Positions 34,199-42,969 of a DNA stretch of 64,000 nt are shown here, one piece after another. Numbering within the stretch: position 1 is the stretch's first letter; each line of letters opens with the position of its first letter. Source of the stretch: Roseovarius sp. MMSF_3350 (GTDB taxonomy: Bacteria; Pseudomonadota; Alphaproteobacteria; Rhodobacterales; Rhodobacteraceae); contig NZ_JASHIZ010000010.1 in assembly GCF_030733425.1 (NCBI RefSeq), positions 84,763 through 148,762 of the forward strand. Direction: 5' to 3'. The notes under the pieces are model-generated. The model saw nothing but the letters and a program-made list of their open reading frames with translations. It made no database searches and was not told the origin of the DNA. The position numbers were made by a program, and so were the translations under genes.

Positions 34199-35656
34199 AT
34201 GAATTCCGAGCGCTCCTTACCCAAGCTGAACGGCTTAACCATTTTTTCACATGCATGGGCCGCGCAAAGCCTGGTCCAACTGGTGTTCTACATCGTGTGG
34301 TTCGAGGAAGGCTTGATCCTCGGCTACATTTTCGCTGCGCTAGCAATCCTGGTTTTCATGTTTCCCGGCCGGGTCTGGCTCTTCGGCGCCATGATCGTCG
34401 CCAGTATCGCCTATTTCGTTTCGCAGTGGCCCTATGTCGTGAATCACATTCTCACCGACACTTTCCTGTCAGTCACCATGCTGGCGGCCCTGATCTGGAT
34501 GGTCGTGTATTTCAGGCGTCGACACGTTCCGTTCGATCAAGATTTGGCGAACGCCTGGTTCGACAAATTCGCTCCGGTGTGCGGCGCCGCCTTCGCTTTC
34601 ATTTATTTTTCCATCATCGTTTCAAAGCTGAACACCGGCTTTTTCAACCTCGATATAAGCTGCCTCAAGGGAATGATCGAGGAGGTGCATGACAGGCGCC
34701 CGATCCTGTCGCCCCTTCTTTCGATCGCGAGCGTCGAATTCTACTTCTGGTTCTTCATGGTCGCGGAAACTCTTCTTCCGCTGATGCTGGCGATCCGCAA
34801 GACGCGACTTCTTGCGTTCTATTTCGGTGTCCCATTCCACGTTTTGCTTGGCTTGATGGGTCACTGGCCGTTCTCCGCCTTCATGATTTCCCTGTACATT
34901 CTCGTCGCCGCACCGGCCCTGCTGAAGGTTCTGCGCGAGGTGGCGGACTGGGCGGACGGCCTGCGCAACAAACTCGTGCCGTGGGTGTCGCCGTCTCTGG
35001 GCTTTGCATGCGTGAGCGGATTGCTTCTGGCCTGCGCCCTGGTCATCAAACCCAGTTGGGTCTGGCTTATCTGGACGCTCGGCGTCGCGACGGCCCTGCT
35101 CTATGCCACCATACGTGAGCATATCCGGCACGGCTTGTTCGCCGGGACCGGCGTTACGCCGATGTGGACCTCGAAACCAGGTTTTCTGTGGGTCTTCTTC
35201 GTGCTCGTGGTGATAAATTCCCTGTCACCCTACATAGGGTTAAAGACAACGACCAGCGTCGCCATGTACAGCAACATGAGGACCGAAGGCGGCACGAACA
35301 ATCACCTGTTTATGCCCAGGGTGCCCCTGTTCCATATCCAGGACGACCTTGTGGAAATCGTTGATTCGAACAACGAGCAAATCGAAGAGCTGAAGACACA
35401 TCCGGCGCGCTACGGCTATGTCGGGCAGGAGTTCGACGTATATGTGAATTACTTCGAACTTCGCCGAAGCGTCGCGAACGTTGAAGATCCGGATCTGGAG
35501 ATTACCTATATCCGTAACGGCGAGCAGCGGACTTTCAAACGCGGCGAAAACAACGAAGCCGACCCCGATCTCGATGTGGCTCCGTCGATCTTTTTGCAAA
35601 AAGCCCTGTATTTCCGCCCGGTCTTTAAAGGAGATTTATCCTATTGTCTTCACTAG
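34199..35656 (+). CDS. HTTM-domain multi-pass membrane protein
   Basis: 485 residues. About ten hydrophobic segments in the first 380, matching the HTTM domain of vitamin-K-dependent gamma-carboxylase relatives, followed by a soluble tail (about 390-485). FAPVCGAAFAFIYFSI, SVEFYFWFFMVAETLLPLML, PFHVLLGLMGHWPFSAFM, and YSNMRTEGGTNNHLFMPR are the recognisable HTTM-like stretches. Bacterial members are poorly studied; carboxylase activity is not shown for most. No strong ribosome site precedes the ATG. It overlaps the DCC gene by 13 bp, a pairing that suggests a redox partnership. Confidence 0.8.
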   Translation: MNSERSLPKLNGLTIFSHAWAAQSLVQLVFYIVWFEEGLILGYIFAALAILVFMFPGRVWLFGAMIVASIAYFVSQWPYVVNHILTDTFLSVTMLAALIWMVVYFRRRHVPFDQDLANAWFDKFAPVCGAAFAFIYFSIIVSKLNTGFFNLDISCLKGMIEEVHDRRPILSPLLSIASVEFYFWFFMVAETLLPLMLAIRKTRLLAFYFGVPFHVLLGLMGHWPFSAFMISLYILVAAPALLKVLREVADWADGLRNKLVPWVSPSLGFACVSGLLLACALVIKPSWVWLIWTLGVATALLYATIREHIRHGLFAGTGVTPMWTSKPGFLWVFFVLVVINSLSPYIGLKTTTSVAMYSNMRTEGGTNNHLFMPRVPLFHIQDDLVEIVDSNNEQIEELKTHPARYGYVGQEFDVYVNYFELRRSVANVEDPDLEITYIRNGEQRTFKRGENNEADPDLDVAPSIFLQKALYFRPVFKGDLSYCLH

Positions 35657-36066
35657 GCGCGGATCCCGGGACCGGCTCACCGCCGGACAAAGCGGATAAC
35701 TGGCTGCTGTATGACGGTGAGTGCCCGTTTTGCAGTCGCTATGTAGAGCTTGTTCGCATCCGTGACGCCGTCGGTCCGTTGCGCCTTGTCAACGCGCGGG
35801 ACGGCGGGCCCGAAGTCGACGAAGTCAAAACCCATGACATGGATCTTGACGAAGGCATGGTGCTGAAGATGTCAGGCAAGCTGTATCACGGGCAAGACTG
35901 CATTCATGCGTTGTCCCTGCTTAGTTCGCCGGAAGGTGCATTCAATCGATTCAATGCCTGGGTATTTCGCTCAAAGACCCGCGCCGGGCTGCTGTACCCC
36001 GTGCTTCGTGCCGGCCGGAATACCACGCTCAGGCTGCTTGGCCGCAAGAAGATGCGGTCGAGTTGA
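35644..36066 (+). CDS. DCC-family thiol-disulfide oxidoreductase-like protein (DUF393)
   Basis: 140 residues. DUF393/DCC1 family: LLYDGECPFCSRYVELVRIRDAVG gives the DxxCPxC-type motif with CPFC, then RLVNARD, MVLKMSGKLYHGQDCIHALSLL. A thioredoxin-like fold is known for the family. Start is TTG with AAAGGAG ten bases upstream, clearly better than any later Met. It overlaps the HTTM gene by 13 bp. Likely supplies or removes electrons for the HTTM partner; this is inference. Confidence 0.85.
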   Translation: MSSLGADPGTGSPPDKADNWLLYDGECPFCSRYVELVRIRDAVGPLRLVNARDGGPEVDEVKTHDMDLDEGMVLKMSGKLYHGQDCIHALSLLSSPEGAFNRFNAWVFRSKTRAGLLYPVLRAGRNTTLRLLGRKKMRSS

Positions 36067-36105
36067 CGCGGCAGGCCATGCGGCCCCCTTCTTCACTGAG
36101 AGCGT

Positions 36106-37686
36106 CTACTTGTCAGGTGAGGTCGTGCACCAATCGATCACATACCGGTCCCGCAGCATGTCGAGGTGATGCAGACCGATGCTGCCCGGCTTGTCCTTGG
36201 GCGTAAACGTCCGCACCAGCCTTTCTTCGTATGCGACGGGATCGAGCCGCGTGATCTCCATGATATTCAGCCCGTACCCGTACACGCCGAAGCTGTTGTT
36301 CTGGGATGGGCGGTAAATGCGCGCCTCCGTGCGGATCACGGACCCCGCGTTCCGCGCAACATCAGAGCCGATCACCACAGGATTTTGCGGATGCGGAACG
36401 ATGGTCGTGAGATCAGGACCGTCCACCGCAAAGAGGTAAAGTTCGCTGGAATGATCCTGAAAGGCATAATGGTCCGAAAGATTGGTCAGGAGCCAGCACT
36501 GTCCATCCTCTGCCCGGAACAAGCTGCTATCGGCAAGATACTCGCCCTCGAACGCAGTCGCGTGCAGTTCCCATTCCGTGGGAAACGTCTTGGCTTTCCA
36601 GACTTCCAATCGCATTTGCTGCTGTGTTTCAGGAAGCATGAAAATGTCGGCGCCGTCTCGAAACACGTAAGGATACGACAGATGGTAAGGACGTTTCAGC
36701 GCCACCACCGAAGGTGACAATGTTCCTTCCCCCAACCGCGCCGCTTCGATCCAACCGTTGCTGTCGTTCGGGCCCATGGCCTCGTAGAAGATCCATGTCT
36801 CGCCATCGTGTTCGAACAGAAAGGGGTCCGCCATGAAATACGCGTTATTCGGAAGATCCCAGGCGTCACGCAGAGCGATATCCGTCGGATCGGAGGCGCC
36901 GCTCATGATCCTCCAAGTCGGATTCGGGCGCGCCAGCTTTCCGGGCAGGCGCCGGGCAAGCCTCTGACAGGCAGTCGAAAGAAAACTGGCCAAATAGGGC
37001 AGAAGATCAGCATAACCCGACGGGGCGCGCGGTGGCAGTGGTTCCGCCGCGTCCTGGCCGAGATCTGGGTTGGATTGCAGGTCCTTCAATGTCCGTAGAA
37101 GCAAAAGGACGGTCTTCTCTGCGACGAATGCCCCGGTCAGAACGGCCCCCGGCTTCGGATTGTAAGCTGCGCGGCGCAGGGTTCGCCCACTGCTCTTGCC
37201 CGCCGCTCGAAGAACGATATCCACCCTGACGTTGGGCGCCGCGAAGACCGTGCGGCACGTCCCGATCCAGTCAGGCGTCGCCGATCCCTCGTAGGTGACA
37301 GAAACCTCGCCGACGCGCGCCTGTTGCAATTGCTCTCGAGCAAGCGTGCTGTCGCTCAGGGCGAGAGCCACGTCATAGGCGGGCCGGGCAGAATCGTGAC
37401 TGATCTCGGACAGCTCCGCCAGCCGATCGGTCGCTGCCGCGGTGTCGTAGGCTGCAATACGGCGGCGCATGATATATCGCTCTGCCGCCAGCACCCAGCG
37501 AAGCGGAAAAGGCGGCCGCTGCATCGCAGTCGGCTTTTGACCCGCAAGCTTTCCGACAAGCCGGAACTCTCCCGAGGCACTCAGGCGGTCAATCAGCATG
37601 GCCTGCGCATCGGTCAGCGCCATGCCGGGCGTGTAAACCAGAGCCAACCTCAGCGGCTTCGACGCTTGCTTGCCAGCGTCACGCAT
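36106..37686 (-). CDS. GINT1-like (glucosamine inositolphosphorylceramide transferase N-terminal domain) protein
   Basis: 526 residues from ATG 37686; an in-frame TTG 13 codons upstream is rejected. Residues about 1-200 look Rossmann-like (LRLALVYTPGMALTDAQAM) and may be a degenerate formyltransferase-type domain. From about 240 is a beta-propeller like GH43/GINT1: ADPFLFEHDGETWIFYE, LSYPYVFRDGADIFMLPET, DSSLFRAEDGQCWLLTN and GSVIRTEARIYRPSQN. Bacterial homologues sit in polysaccharide loci; the reaction is unproven. Convergent with the DCC gene and followed by 342 bp without a gene. Confidence 0.7.
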   Translation of the reverse strand: MRDAGKQASKPLRLALVYTPGMALTDAQAMLIDRLSASGEFRLVGKLAGQKPTAMQRPPFPLRWVLAAERYIMRRRIAAYDTAAATDRLAELSEISHDSARPAYDVALALSDSTLAREQLQQARVGEVSVTYEGSATPDWIGTCRTVFAAPNVRVDIVLRAAGKSSGRTLRRAAYNPKPGAVLTGAFVAEKTVLLLLRTLKDLQSNPDLGQDAAEPLPPRAPSGYADLLPYLASFLSTACQRLARRLPGKLARPNPTWRIMSGASDPTDIALRDAWDLPNNAYFMADPFLFEHDGETWIFYEAMGPNDSNGWIEAARLGEGTLSPSVVALKRPYHLSYPYVFRDGADIFMLPETQQQMRLEVWKAKTFPTEWELHATAFEGEYLADSSLFRAEDGQCWLLTNLSDHYAFQDHSSELYLFAVDGPDLTTIVPHPQNPVVIGSDVARNAGSVIRTEARIYRPSQNNSFGVYGYGLNIMEITRLDPVAYEERLVRTFTPKDKPGSIGLHHLDMLRDRYVIDWCTTSPDK

Positions 37687-38028
37687 GGTCAAGGGCGCAC
37701 CATGAGACGCGTGGATCAAAAGCAAACCAGACGGAAATCAGGGCCACGCAGTGCCGAAGAAACATTGGACTATCACCCGTAAAAAAACACGTTGAACCAA
37801 ACTTTGGAAAGAAACCTATCCCACTGCCATGCAAACCCAAGCTTGACGAAAACCAGAAGCGGCACATGCGAATTCGACCCTCTGCACCACGTCAGTGTCA
37901 AGCGAAAGTGCCCGGCAGCAAGTCCAAGGCACGTCCCCGGACCAGGTTTTGAAGGAGCCTGGCCCATACACGCTCAGCAAATGGTTTCGGGCCGAGTCTG
38001 CGATTTGGCGGAACCGAAACTTCCCCGG
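37687..38028. other. 342-bp region without a supported gene
   Basis: Lies between two minus-strand polysaccharide genes. Composition is mixed, with a short A-run (AAAAAAA near 37781) and no good open frame: minus-strand frames up to 64 codons are Trp/Cys-rich and lack ribosome sites. It presumably holds the promoter of the GINT1-like gene. No clear hairpin, promoter or RNA gene seen. It may be decayed coding DNA. Confidence 0.5.
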
Positions 38029-39312
38029 CTAAGGCCGCGTGGCATTTGCCCTCTCTCGTGGCGTAAGGCGCGCTCTTGCCTGACCTGCCACGGTATCTTT
38101 CAGCAGTTTACTGTAGAGGTCGCACAGCGCATCGCACCACTGCTCCGCGCTCAGCGACAAGTGTCGGCCACTGGTTCTCGCGGCCTGCGACATGTCAGCG
38201 ACGGCGCGATCATTGCCACGCAGTTCCCGCAGAACGGCGGCCAGCGCCTCTTGGTTGCCAGCCGTGAAACTTCGGCCCATGCCAAGCCTGTTGATATCCT
38301 GGCTGAGCAGCATGCTGTCCGATATGATCACGGGCACACCTGACAAAAGCGCCTCTACCGGTGCCAGGCCGAATGGCTCGGGACCAAGCGTAGGCGCGAT
38401 CAGCAGCCGCGCTTTCTTCATGGCTGCCTGCAGCCCTGCCCTATCCTGCCAACCGCTGTAGACATGCTCGGGGTATTCATCGAGAAGCCTTGCCCTATCC
38501 CGTCCTTCGCCGACGAAGGTCACACGCACACCTGCCTGCCGGCCTGCCTCCGCCAGCAGGAACACGCCCTTGTAGGCATGGATGTCTCCTATGTAGAGAA
38601 TATCCCGGTTGCGTTCCGCCGCGAGTGGTGCGTGCAACAGCGGATCGACCGGGTTTGGAATAGTGCGCACCGGCCCTTCCGCCCCATCTGGAAACAGGCG
38701 GGCCTCCATTGCTTCGTGGATCAGGATCGTTGTGACACCGGCCGACAGCCGCCTCCGGGCGCGGTTCTGCAACGACTGGCGCGCCACACGCCAGAGCTTC
38801 TGAGCATAGCTGCGCTTATCGCAATTCCTCAGCACGCACCCCGAGGACAACGCCCGGCGGTTGCAGGTTTCTCCCGATCTGAAATCGAAGAAAGCGCCGT
38901 TGGGACACGCCAGAAAGTAATCATGCGCATGCATGACCGTTCGCGAGGCGACAGGCCGCAGGGCGGCAAGTACCGAAGGTGAGAGCGTTTGGTGATAGCC
39001 GTGAACATGGTAGACGGTACCCGGGCTGTCATTCGCATCCACCCAGTTCGACAGCAACCGAAGTGAATTCGCGTTCCAAAGCCCGCCAAGCGCGGCCTTG
39101 ACCTTACCCTGCTCCAACAACCTGCTGCCCCCCGCCGCAACCGCGTCGACGCCTTTTTCGGACAGACAATGGGAATCTCCCGAAAAGAACGTTACCGGCA
39201 CCGTCCGGTCCGCCAGAGACCGCGCGTGAAGCAGCGCCAGCTTCGACGCCCCTCCTTGGACAGTGGAGAAATCGCTCAGGATGACGACACGGTCGAGTTG
39301 CACCTGCATCAC
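38029..39312 (-). CDS. Glycosyltransferase family 4
   Basis: 427 residues, GT-B fold. N-terminal LSDFSTVQGGASKLALLHARSLA, middle MHAHDYFLACPNGAFFD with a Cys-rich stretch (CNRRALSSGCVLRNCDK) typical of a GT4 subgroup, C-terminal domain with DILYIGDIHAYKG, FVGEGRDRARLL, and the donor-site LGPEPFGLAPVEALLSGVPVIISD. It probably adds a sugar to the undecaprenyl-linked repeat unit. It overlaps the GT2 gene upstream by 4 bp (ATGA). Confidence 0.9.
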   Translation of the reverse strand: MMQVQLDRVVILSDFSTVQGGASKLALLHARSLADRTVPVTFFSGDSHCLSEKGVDAVAAGGSRLLEQGKVKAALGGLWNANSLRLLSNWVDANDSPGTVYHVHGYHQTLSPSVLAALRPVASRTVMHAHDYFLACPNGAFFDFRSGETCNRRALSSGCVLRNCDKRSYAQKLWRVARQSLQNRARRRLSAGVTTILIHEAMEARLFPDGAEGPVRTIPNPVDPLLHAPLAAERNRDILYIGDIHAYKGVFLLAEAGRQAGVRVTFVGEGRDRARLLDEYPEHVYSGWQDRAGLQAAMKKARLLIAPTLGPEPFGLAPVEALLSGVPVIISDSMLLSQDINRLGMGRSFTAGNQEALAAVLRELRGNDRAVADMSQAARTSGRHLSLSAEQWCDALCDLYSKLLKDTVAGQARARLTPRERANATRP

Positions 39313-40187
39313 TCGAACGAGAGTATCTGTTCAGGACTCAGGCGCCCGCGCGCCAAGTCCTTGAAGGCACGAAAATTACCGATGAGCCGCCCCCTGCGAT
39401 CGACCTCCGGCTCGGGCTTCAACGATTTAACGACATTGCTGATCAGGTTTCGGGACATGATGTTCAAGGCGCGAGTCCTGGACATGGTCCCTTTCCTGGC
39501 GAGGTACAGAGGATTTGCGATCTGGGAATAGCCAAACCGTTGACCGCTGCCTCGACCGGTCTTCGTGCCGAGATGCACCCCCCTCAGCAAACGGGAGGTG
39601 ACGATCTTTCCATAGCTGGCGACCTGGCGGGAAAAGTCTACGTCCTCGAGCCAGCAATAGGCTTTCAGCCGTTGATCGAACCGCAGATTGTTCTGCACGA
39701 CAGGCCTGGCCCTGAGCGCCATGTTGCAACCGTAGCAGTTATACACGGGTGTCAGGGCAAAATCGTCAGCATCAGCAGGTTCCGAAACAAGCGTACGGCC
39801 ATAGTCATGGCTCAGCCCCGGTCCATGAATTCCGTCCGCCAGGACGTGACCGGTGCACATGGCGACCTCTGGATTGTTTTTGAAAAGCCGTTCCAGATTG
39901 GCGAGGTAGTCGGGTGCGAGAAGGAAGTCATCATCCAGAAAGAGCACGATATCGTCTTCTCGCAGCATGGCCAGAGCCGCGTTCCGCTGGGTCGTAAGCC
40001 CCCTCTCGGTCTGGATGACGGCGACCTGAAACGGCAAGTCAGAAACGGCGTCGGTACAAACGTCCCCTTCGTCGGCCACGATAAGCAGGGTCAGGTCCGG
40101 TTTGCGGGTCTGCCGTTCCAGATCCTTTACCGTTGGCGTCAGGATCGAACACCGGTTCGTAGACGGGATTGCGACTATCAACCGCAT
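39309..40187 (-). CDS. Glycosyltransferase family 2
   Basis: 292 residues, GT-A fold. LIVAIPSTNRCSIL start, VIQTERGLTTQRNAAL, the metal-binding LFLDDDFLLAPDYL, CYGCNMALRARP, and acceptor-site YCWLEDVDFSRQV. Works at the inner face of the membrane on the lipid-linked exopolysaccharide unit. First gene of a coupled pair with the GT4 gene; a 125-bp A/T-rich spacer upstream holds its likely promoter and is shared with the short plus-strand gene at 40313. Confidence 0.92.
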   Translation of the reverse strand: MRLIVAIPSTNRCSILTPTVKDLERQTRKPDLTLLIVADEGDVCTDAVSDLPFQVAVIQTERGLTTQRNAALAMLREDDIVLFLDDDFLLAPDYLANLERLFKNNPEVAMCTGHVLADGIHGPGLSHDYGRTLVSEPADADDFALTPVYNCYGCNMALRARPVVQNNLRFDQRLKAYCWLEDVDFSRQVASYGKIVTSRLLRGVHLGTKTGRGSGQRFGYSQIANPLYLARKGTMSRTRALNIMSRNLISNVVKSLKPEPEVDRRGRLIGNFRAFKDLARGRLSPEQILSFE

Positions 40188-40312
40188 ATCGCAAGACGCT
40201 TTCTCATCGCACTAAACCACAAAAAAATACCAACGATCCAACGCATATATTGACACGCTACGAACTGTCCGCCACCATTTGGAAAAGAGCAATAAGAAAC
40301 GAGCAGACAATA

Positions 40313-40450
40313 ATGAAAACCTATGTTTTTGCCGGCCGTTCGGCGTGCCGTGGTATTGTGCAATCGATTTCCGGCAACACACTTAGGCTGGCCGTCGTTC
40401 TCGGTTGCGGCACTTTCTGGGTCGCGGTTATCGGAACTGTTGCGGTATAG
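40313..40450 (+). CDS. Very small membrane protein, 45 residues (paralogue of 49482-49649)
   Basis: ATG 40313 to TAG 40450. Polar N-terminus (MKTYVFAGRSACRGIVQSIS) and one C-terminal membrane segment (TLRLAVVLGCGTFWVAVIG). The segment matches the 55-residue protein at 49482-49649 at nine of 23 aligned positions, including TLR, VV, GC and W, so the frame is probably real. No strong ribosome site. It is convergent with the exoY-like gene, 20 bp apart. Function unknown; it may act on a membrane enzyme of the polysaccharide machinery, as ExoX-type small proteins do. Confidence 0.55.
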   Translation: MKTYVFAGRSACRGIVQSISGNTLRLAVVLGCGTFWVAVIGTVAV

Positions 40451-40470
40451 ATTTCAAAGCTTTTGAACGT

Positions 40471-41178
40471 CTATTTCGCTCCATCCACCGTAAGAATGAC
40501 CTTCACGGTTTTTAGAATGATCCGCACGTCCCCCCAGAATGTGCGGTGACGTACGTACTCGACGTCCATAGCGACCCGCTCCTCGTAGGTGGTATTGCTG
40601 CGACCGCTCACCTGCCAAAGACCTGTGATGCCCGGACGGACGGAAAGATACTCGTAGGAATGACTGCCATAGTGGACCAGCTCGTCCTCGACGATGGGGC
40701 GCGGACCAACGATGGACATTTCCCCTCTCAGCACGTTCCAGAACTGGGGCAATTCATCCAGGCTCGTTTTGCGGAAGAACTCTCCGATGCAGCTCACCCG
40801 AGGGTCGTCGTCCAGCTTCTGGTTTGCGGCCCATTGCGCACGTGCCTCGGGATCGCTTTCGAGCAGCTTTCGCAATTGCTCATCCGCGTCCACGACCATC
40901 GTTCTGAACTTCAAGCATTTGAATTGTTTCCCGTTCTTACCCACGCGCTTGTGTTCATAAAATACGGGTCCGCCCTCTTTCAGCAGGATGACCAGCGATA
41001 TAAGCACGATGAACGGTGCAAAGAACAAGAGCGCCAGTAATGCGAAACACTTGTCGAAAAGCGATCGCAGAACACGGTCACTTCTGATCTTATTCGGGGC
41101 GAGGAACTGGGAGCCGACATATCCTTGGTGAAGTGCCCTTAGATCTGTTTCCCCATGAACTTGATCTCTTGAGCTCAT
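40471..41178 (-). CDS. ExoY-like undecaprenyl-phosphate sugar transferase (priming)
   Basis: 235 residues. Bacterial sugar transferase of the short ExoY type: one membrane hairpin (FALLALLFFAPFIVLISLVILL), then the catalytic cytoplasmic domain with VFYEHKRVGKNGKQFKCLKFRTM, FFRKTSLDELPQFWNVLRGEMSIVGPRP, and SVRPGITGLWQVSGRS (each partly given). It puts the first sugar phosphate on undecaprenyl phosphate, starting exopolysaccharide synthesis. A 260-bp A/T-rich region upstream likely holds its promoter. ExoY-type priming suggests galactose or glucose; not provable here. Confidence 0.93.
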   Translation of the reverse strand: MSSRDQVHGETDLRALHQGYVGSQFLAPNKIRSDRVLRSLFDKCFALLALLFFAPFIVLISLVILLKEGGPVFYEHKRVGKNGKQFKCLKFRTMVVDADEQLRKLLESDPEARAQWAANQKLDDDPRVSCIGEFFRKTSLDELPQFWNVLRGEMSIVGPRPIVEDELVHYGSHSYEYLSVRPGITGLWQVSGRSNTTYEERVAMDVEYVRHRTFWGDVRIILKTVKVILTVDGAK

Positions 41179-41438
41179 AATACAGACACTGACTTAAATG
41201 GGACTAGCATGATGGTTACCGTACGAAAGACAAAACGAATTGGACCGATTAGAGAATCGGGACACGTTCAATTATAGATCATACTGCCCTTTTTGCCTCA
41301 AATCTTTACCGAAAATTAAGAAATTGCGGCAGAAGGAAGGCATAACCGCCAGAGGTTAAAGGTTTTTTTTGTTAATTTTTTCGTAGAATGTGTTGAAAAT
41401 ACGTCTTTTTTCAGATCGACGGTCATTCCTTGATCGCT

Positions 41439-42878
41439 CTAACTCCGCATATCTCTGCCTTGCAGCGGCATGCCTGGTTGATGGGCCGTTTCTTCGTCAC
41501 GGCCGAGATTGTTGGAGACACGCACAGATGCGTCGCGCGAGACGGCCGCCAGTGCGGCCACGGACATCAGCAATAGCGTCGGATCTGCCGTAGTGGCCGA
41601 CAAAAGCATCGAGCAAAGCAAGGTGAGACTGCTGACCCTGCTTGCGTAAAACATCCGCTGGATTTCTGCGTCCTGGTGTCCGATCGGCTTTAGAACCGCA
41701 TAGTACAGAAACCCCGCGAAAGCGATCACGCCCGGCAGTCCAACACTCCCCATCAGGACGGATAACAACCCGTTCCCCCTGAGCGAACCTGCCCCTGCCC
41801 CGAGCCCCCATGTTTCCCAGAAGGCGACGAAAGCAGTGTAGGCCCACGCGCGGCGCTCTATGCCAGACATCGAGTTGCGCTTTTCGAGGATCAGGCGTTC
41901 GATCATGTCCGAGATCAGATCCGTGGCGGGTGTCAGAAGCACGAACAGGCATGTCGCGAAAACAACGGCCGCGGCCAGGATGACGAGCGCATGCGCAAAC
42001 GTCCGGGACAATGTGTTTGTCAGAAAACCGCGGGCGTGCAGAAGGATCAGCACGCCAGCCCCCAGCAACGCCACTGTGCCGGTCGAGGAGAACGCGAGCA
42101 CTGTGCACACCATATTGCCAATGGCCAAAATGACATCGCGCGACTTCCGGCCTATCAATGCGGACATCGTGAAATAGGCTGTAAGAGTGGACGACGCCGC
42201 AGCGAAACTCGCCGGCTCGGAGAACCCGCCGATGACCCGCGCAAAGCCCGCCATTTGCTGCTGATTGGCAAGGCTATAATCGGCTGTCCGGATAATCGCC
42301 AGCAAGTCATCCAGAGCCAGGAAATCCAGGATGCCCAGGATGATGTTGATCCACGCTGCGCAGACGAGCCCAAACTCTATGACATGGCTGCCCCAGCGTT
42401 TCGCCGCACTGATCGCAGCAAGGAAAAAGCCGCAGGACAAAAGGATATAGAACGACTGCGAAAGGTTGGAACCGCTCGGTCGCAATAGCCACATGGCGGA
42501 CGGATAAGAGATGCTGACCTGAGTTGTCCCGGCGTTGAGGTTCAGCGGGAAGACCAGGAAGTCACCCTCGAACAGGCGCACAAGGATAAACGCCGAAAAC
42601 AGCGCGTACCCGGCGAAAAAGACCAGGTACCTGCTCTCAGGCGGCAACATCACCGTCGTACCCGAGGTCCGGGATGCCATCCGACGCACGACCAATGCAG
42701 CTATGGTCAGCATCGCCAGAAAGTTCGCAAGAAGTAGAGACAGCCCGGCCAGGCTAATCGCCGCGAACATCCCGAAAGGCAGGACGGCGATCACAAAGGT
42801 GATCCCCTTCTCCAGGTTGCGCAGAACCACCCACAACCAAGCTATTATGAAAATGGCAGCGAATGGGGCAAAAGTCAT
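41439..42878 (-). CDS. Wzy-type polymerase / O-antigen ligase-like membrane protein
   Basis: 479 residues with about eleven hydrophobic segments and a large loop near the middle, as in the O-antigen polymerase/ligase fold. The loop is followed by GIERRAWAYTAFVAFWETWGLGAGAGSLRGNG (the R/W/GxGxGS region shared by Wzy/WaaL relatives; only key residues cited). By position among Wzx, Wzc and ExoY-like genes it is the likely repeat-unit polymerase. A hydrophilic tail (about 450-479) follows the last segment. 91 bp after the GT4 gene. Confidence 0.82.
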   Translation of the reverse strand: MTFAPFAAIFIIAWLWVVLRNLEKGITFVIAVLPFGMFAAISLAGLSLLLANFLAMLTIAALVVRRMASRTSGTTVMLPPESRYLVFFAGYALFSAFILVRLFEGDFLVFPLNLNAGTTQVSISYPSAMWLLRPSGSNLSQSFYILLSCGFFLAAISAAKRWGSHVIEFGLVCAAWINIILGILDFLALDDLLAIIRTADYSLANQQQMAGFARVIGGFSEPASFAAASSTLTAYFTMSALIGRKSRDVILAIGNMVCTVLAFSSTGTVALLGAGVLILLHARGFLTNTLSRTFAHALVILAAAVVFATCLFVLLTPATDLISDMIERLILEKRNSMSGIERRAWAYTAFVAFWETWGLGAGAGSLRGNGLLSVLMGSVGLPGVIAFAGFLYYAVLKPIGHQDAEIQRMFYASRVSSLTLLCSMLLSATTADPTLLLMSVAALAAVSRDASVRVSNNLGRDEETAHQPGMPLQGRDMRS

Positions 42879-42969
42879 TGTGGCGTCCCGGCTAGGTCAT
42901 GAAGTGCGGCTCGCAAACGGCATCGTTGTCTTGGCCGAGCGTTGCGTGAACCAAGCAGGACTTGCCAGG

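Noticed and set aside
37773..37967. 64-codon minus-strand frame in the 342-bp gap
   Set aside because: Trp/Phe/Cys-rich with no ribosome site and no resemblance to the short membrane proteins nearby.
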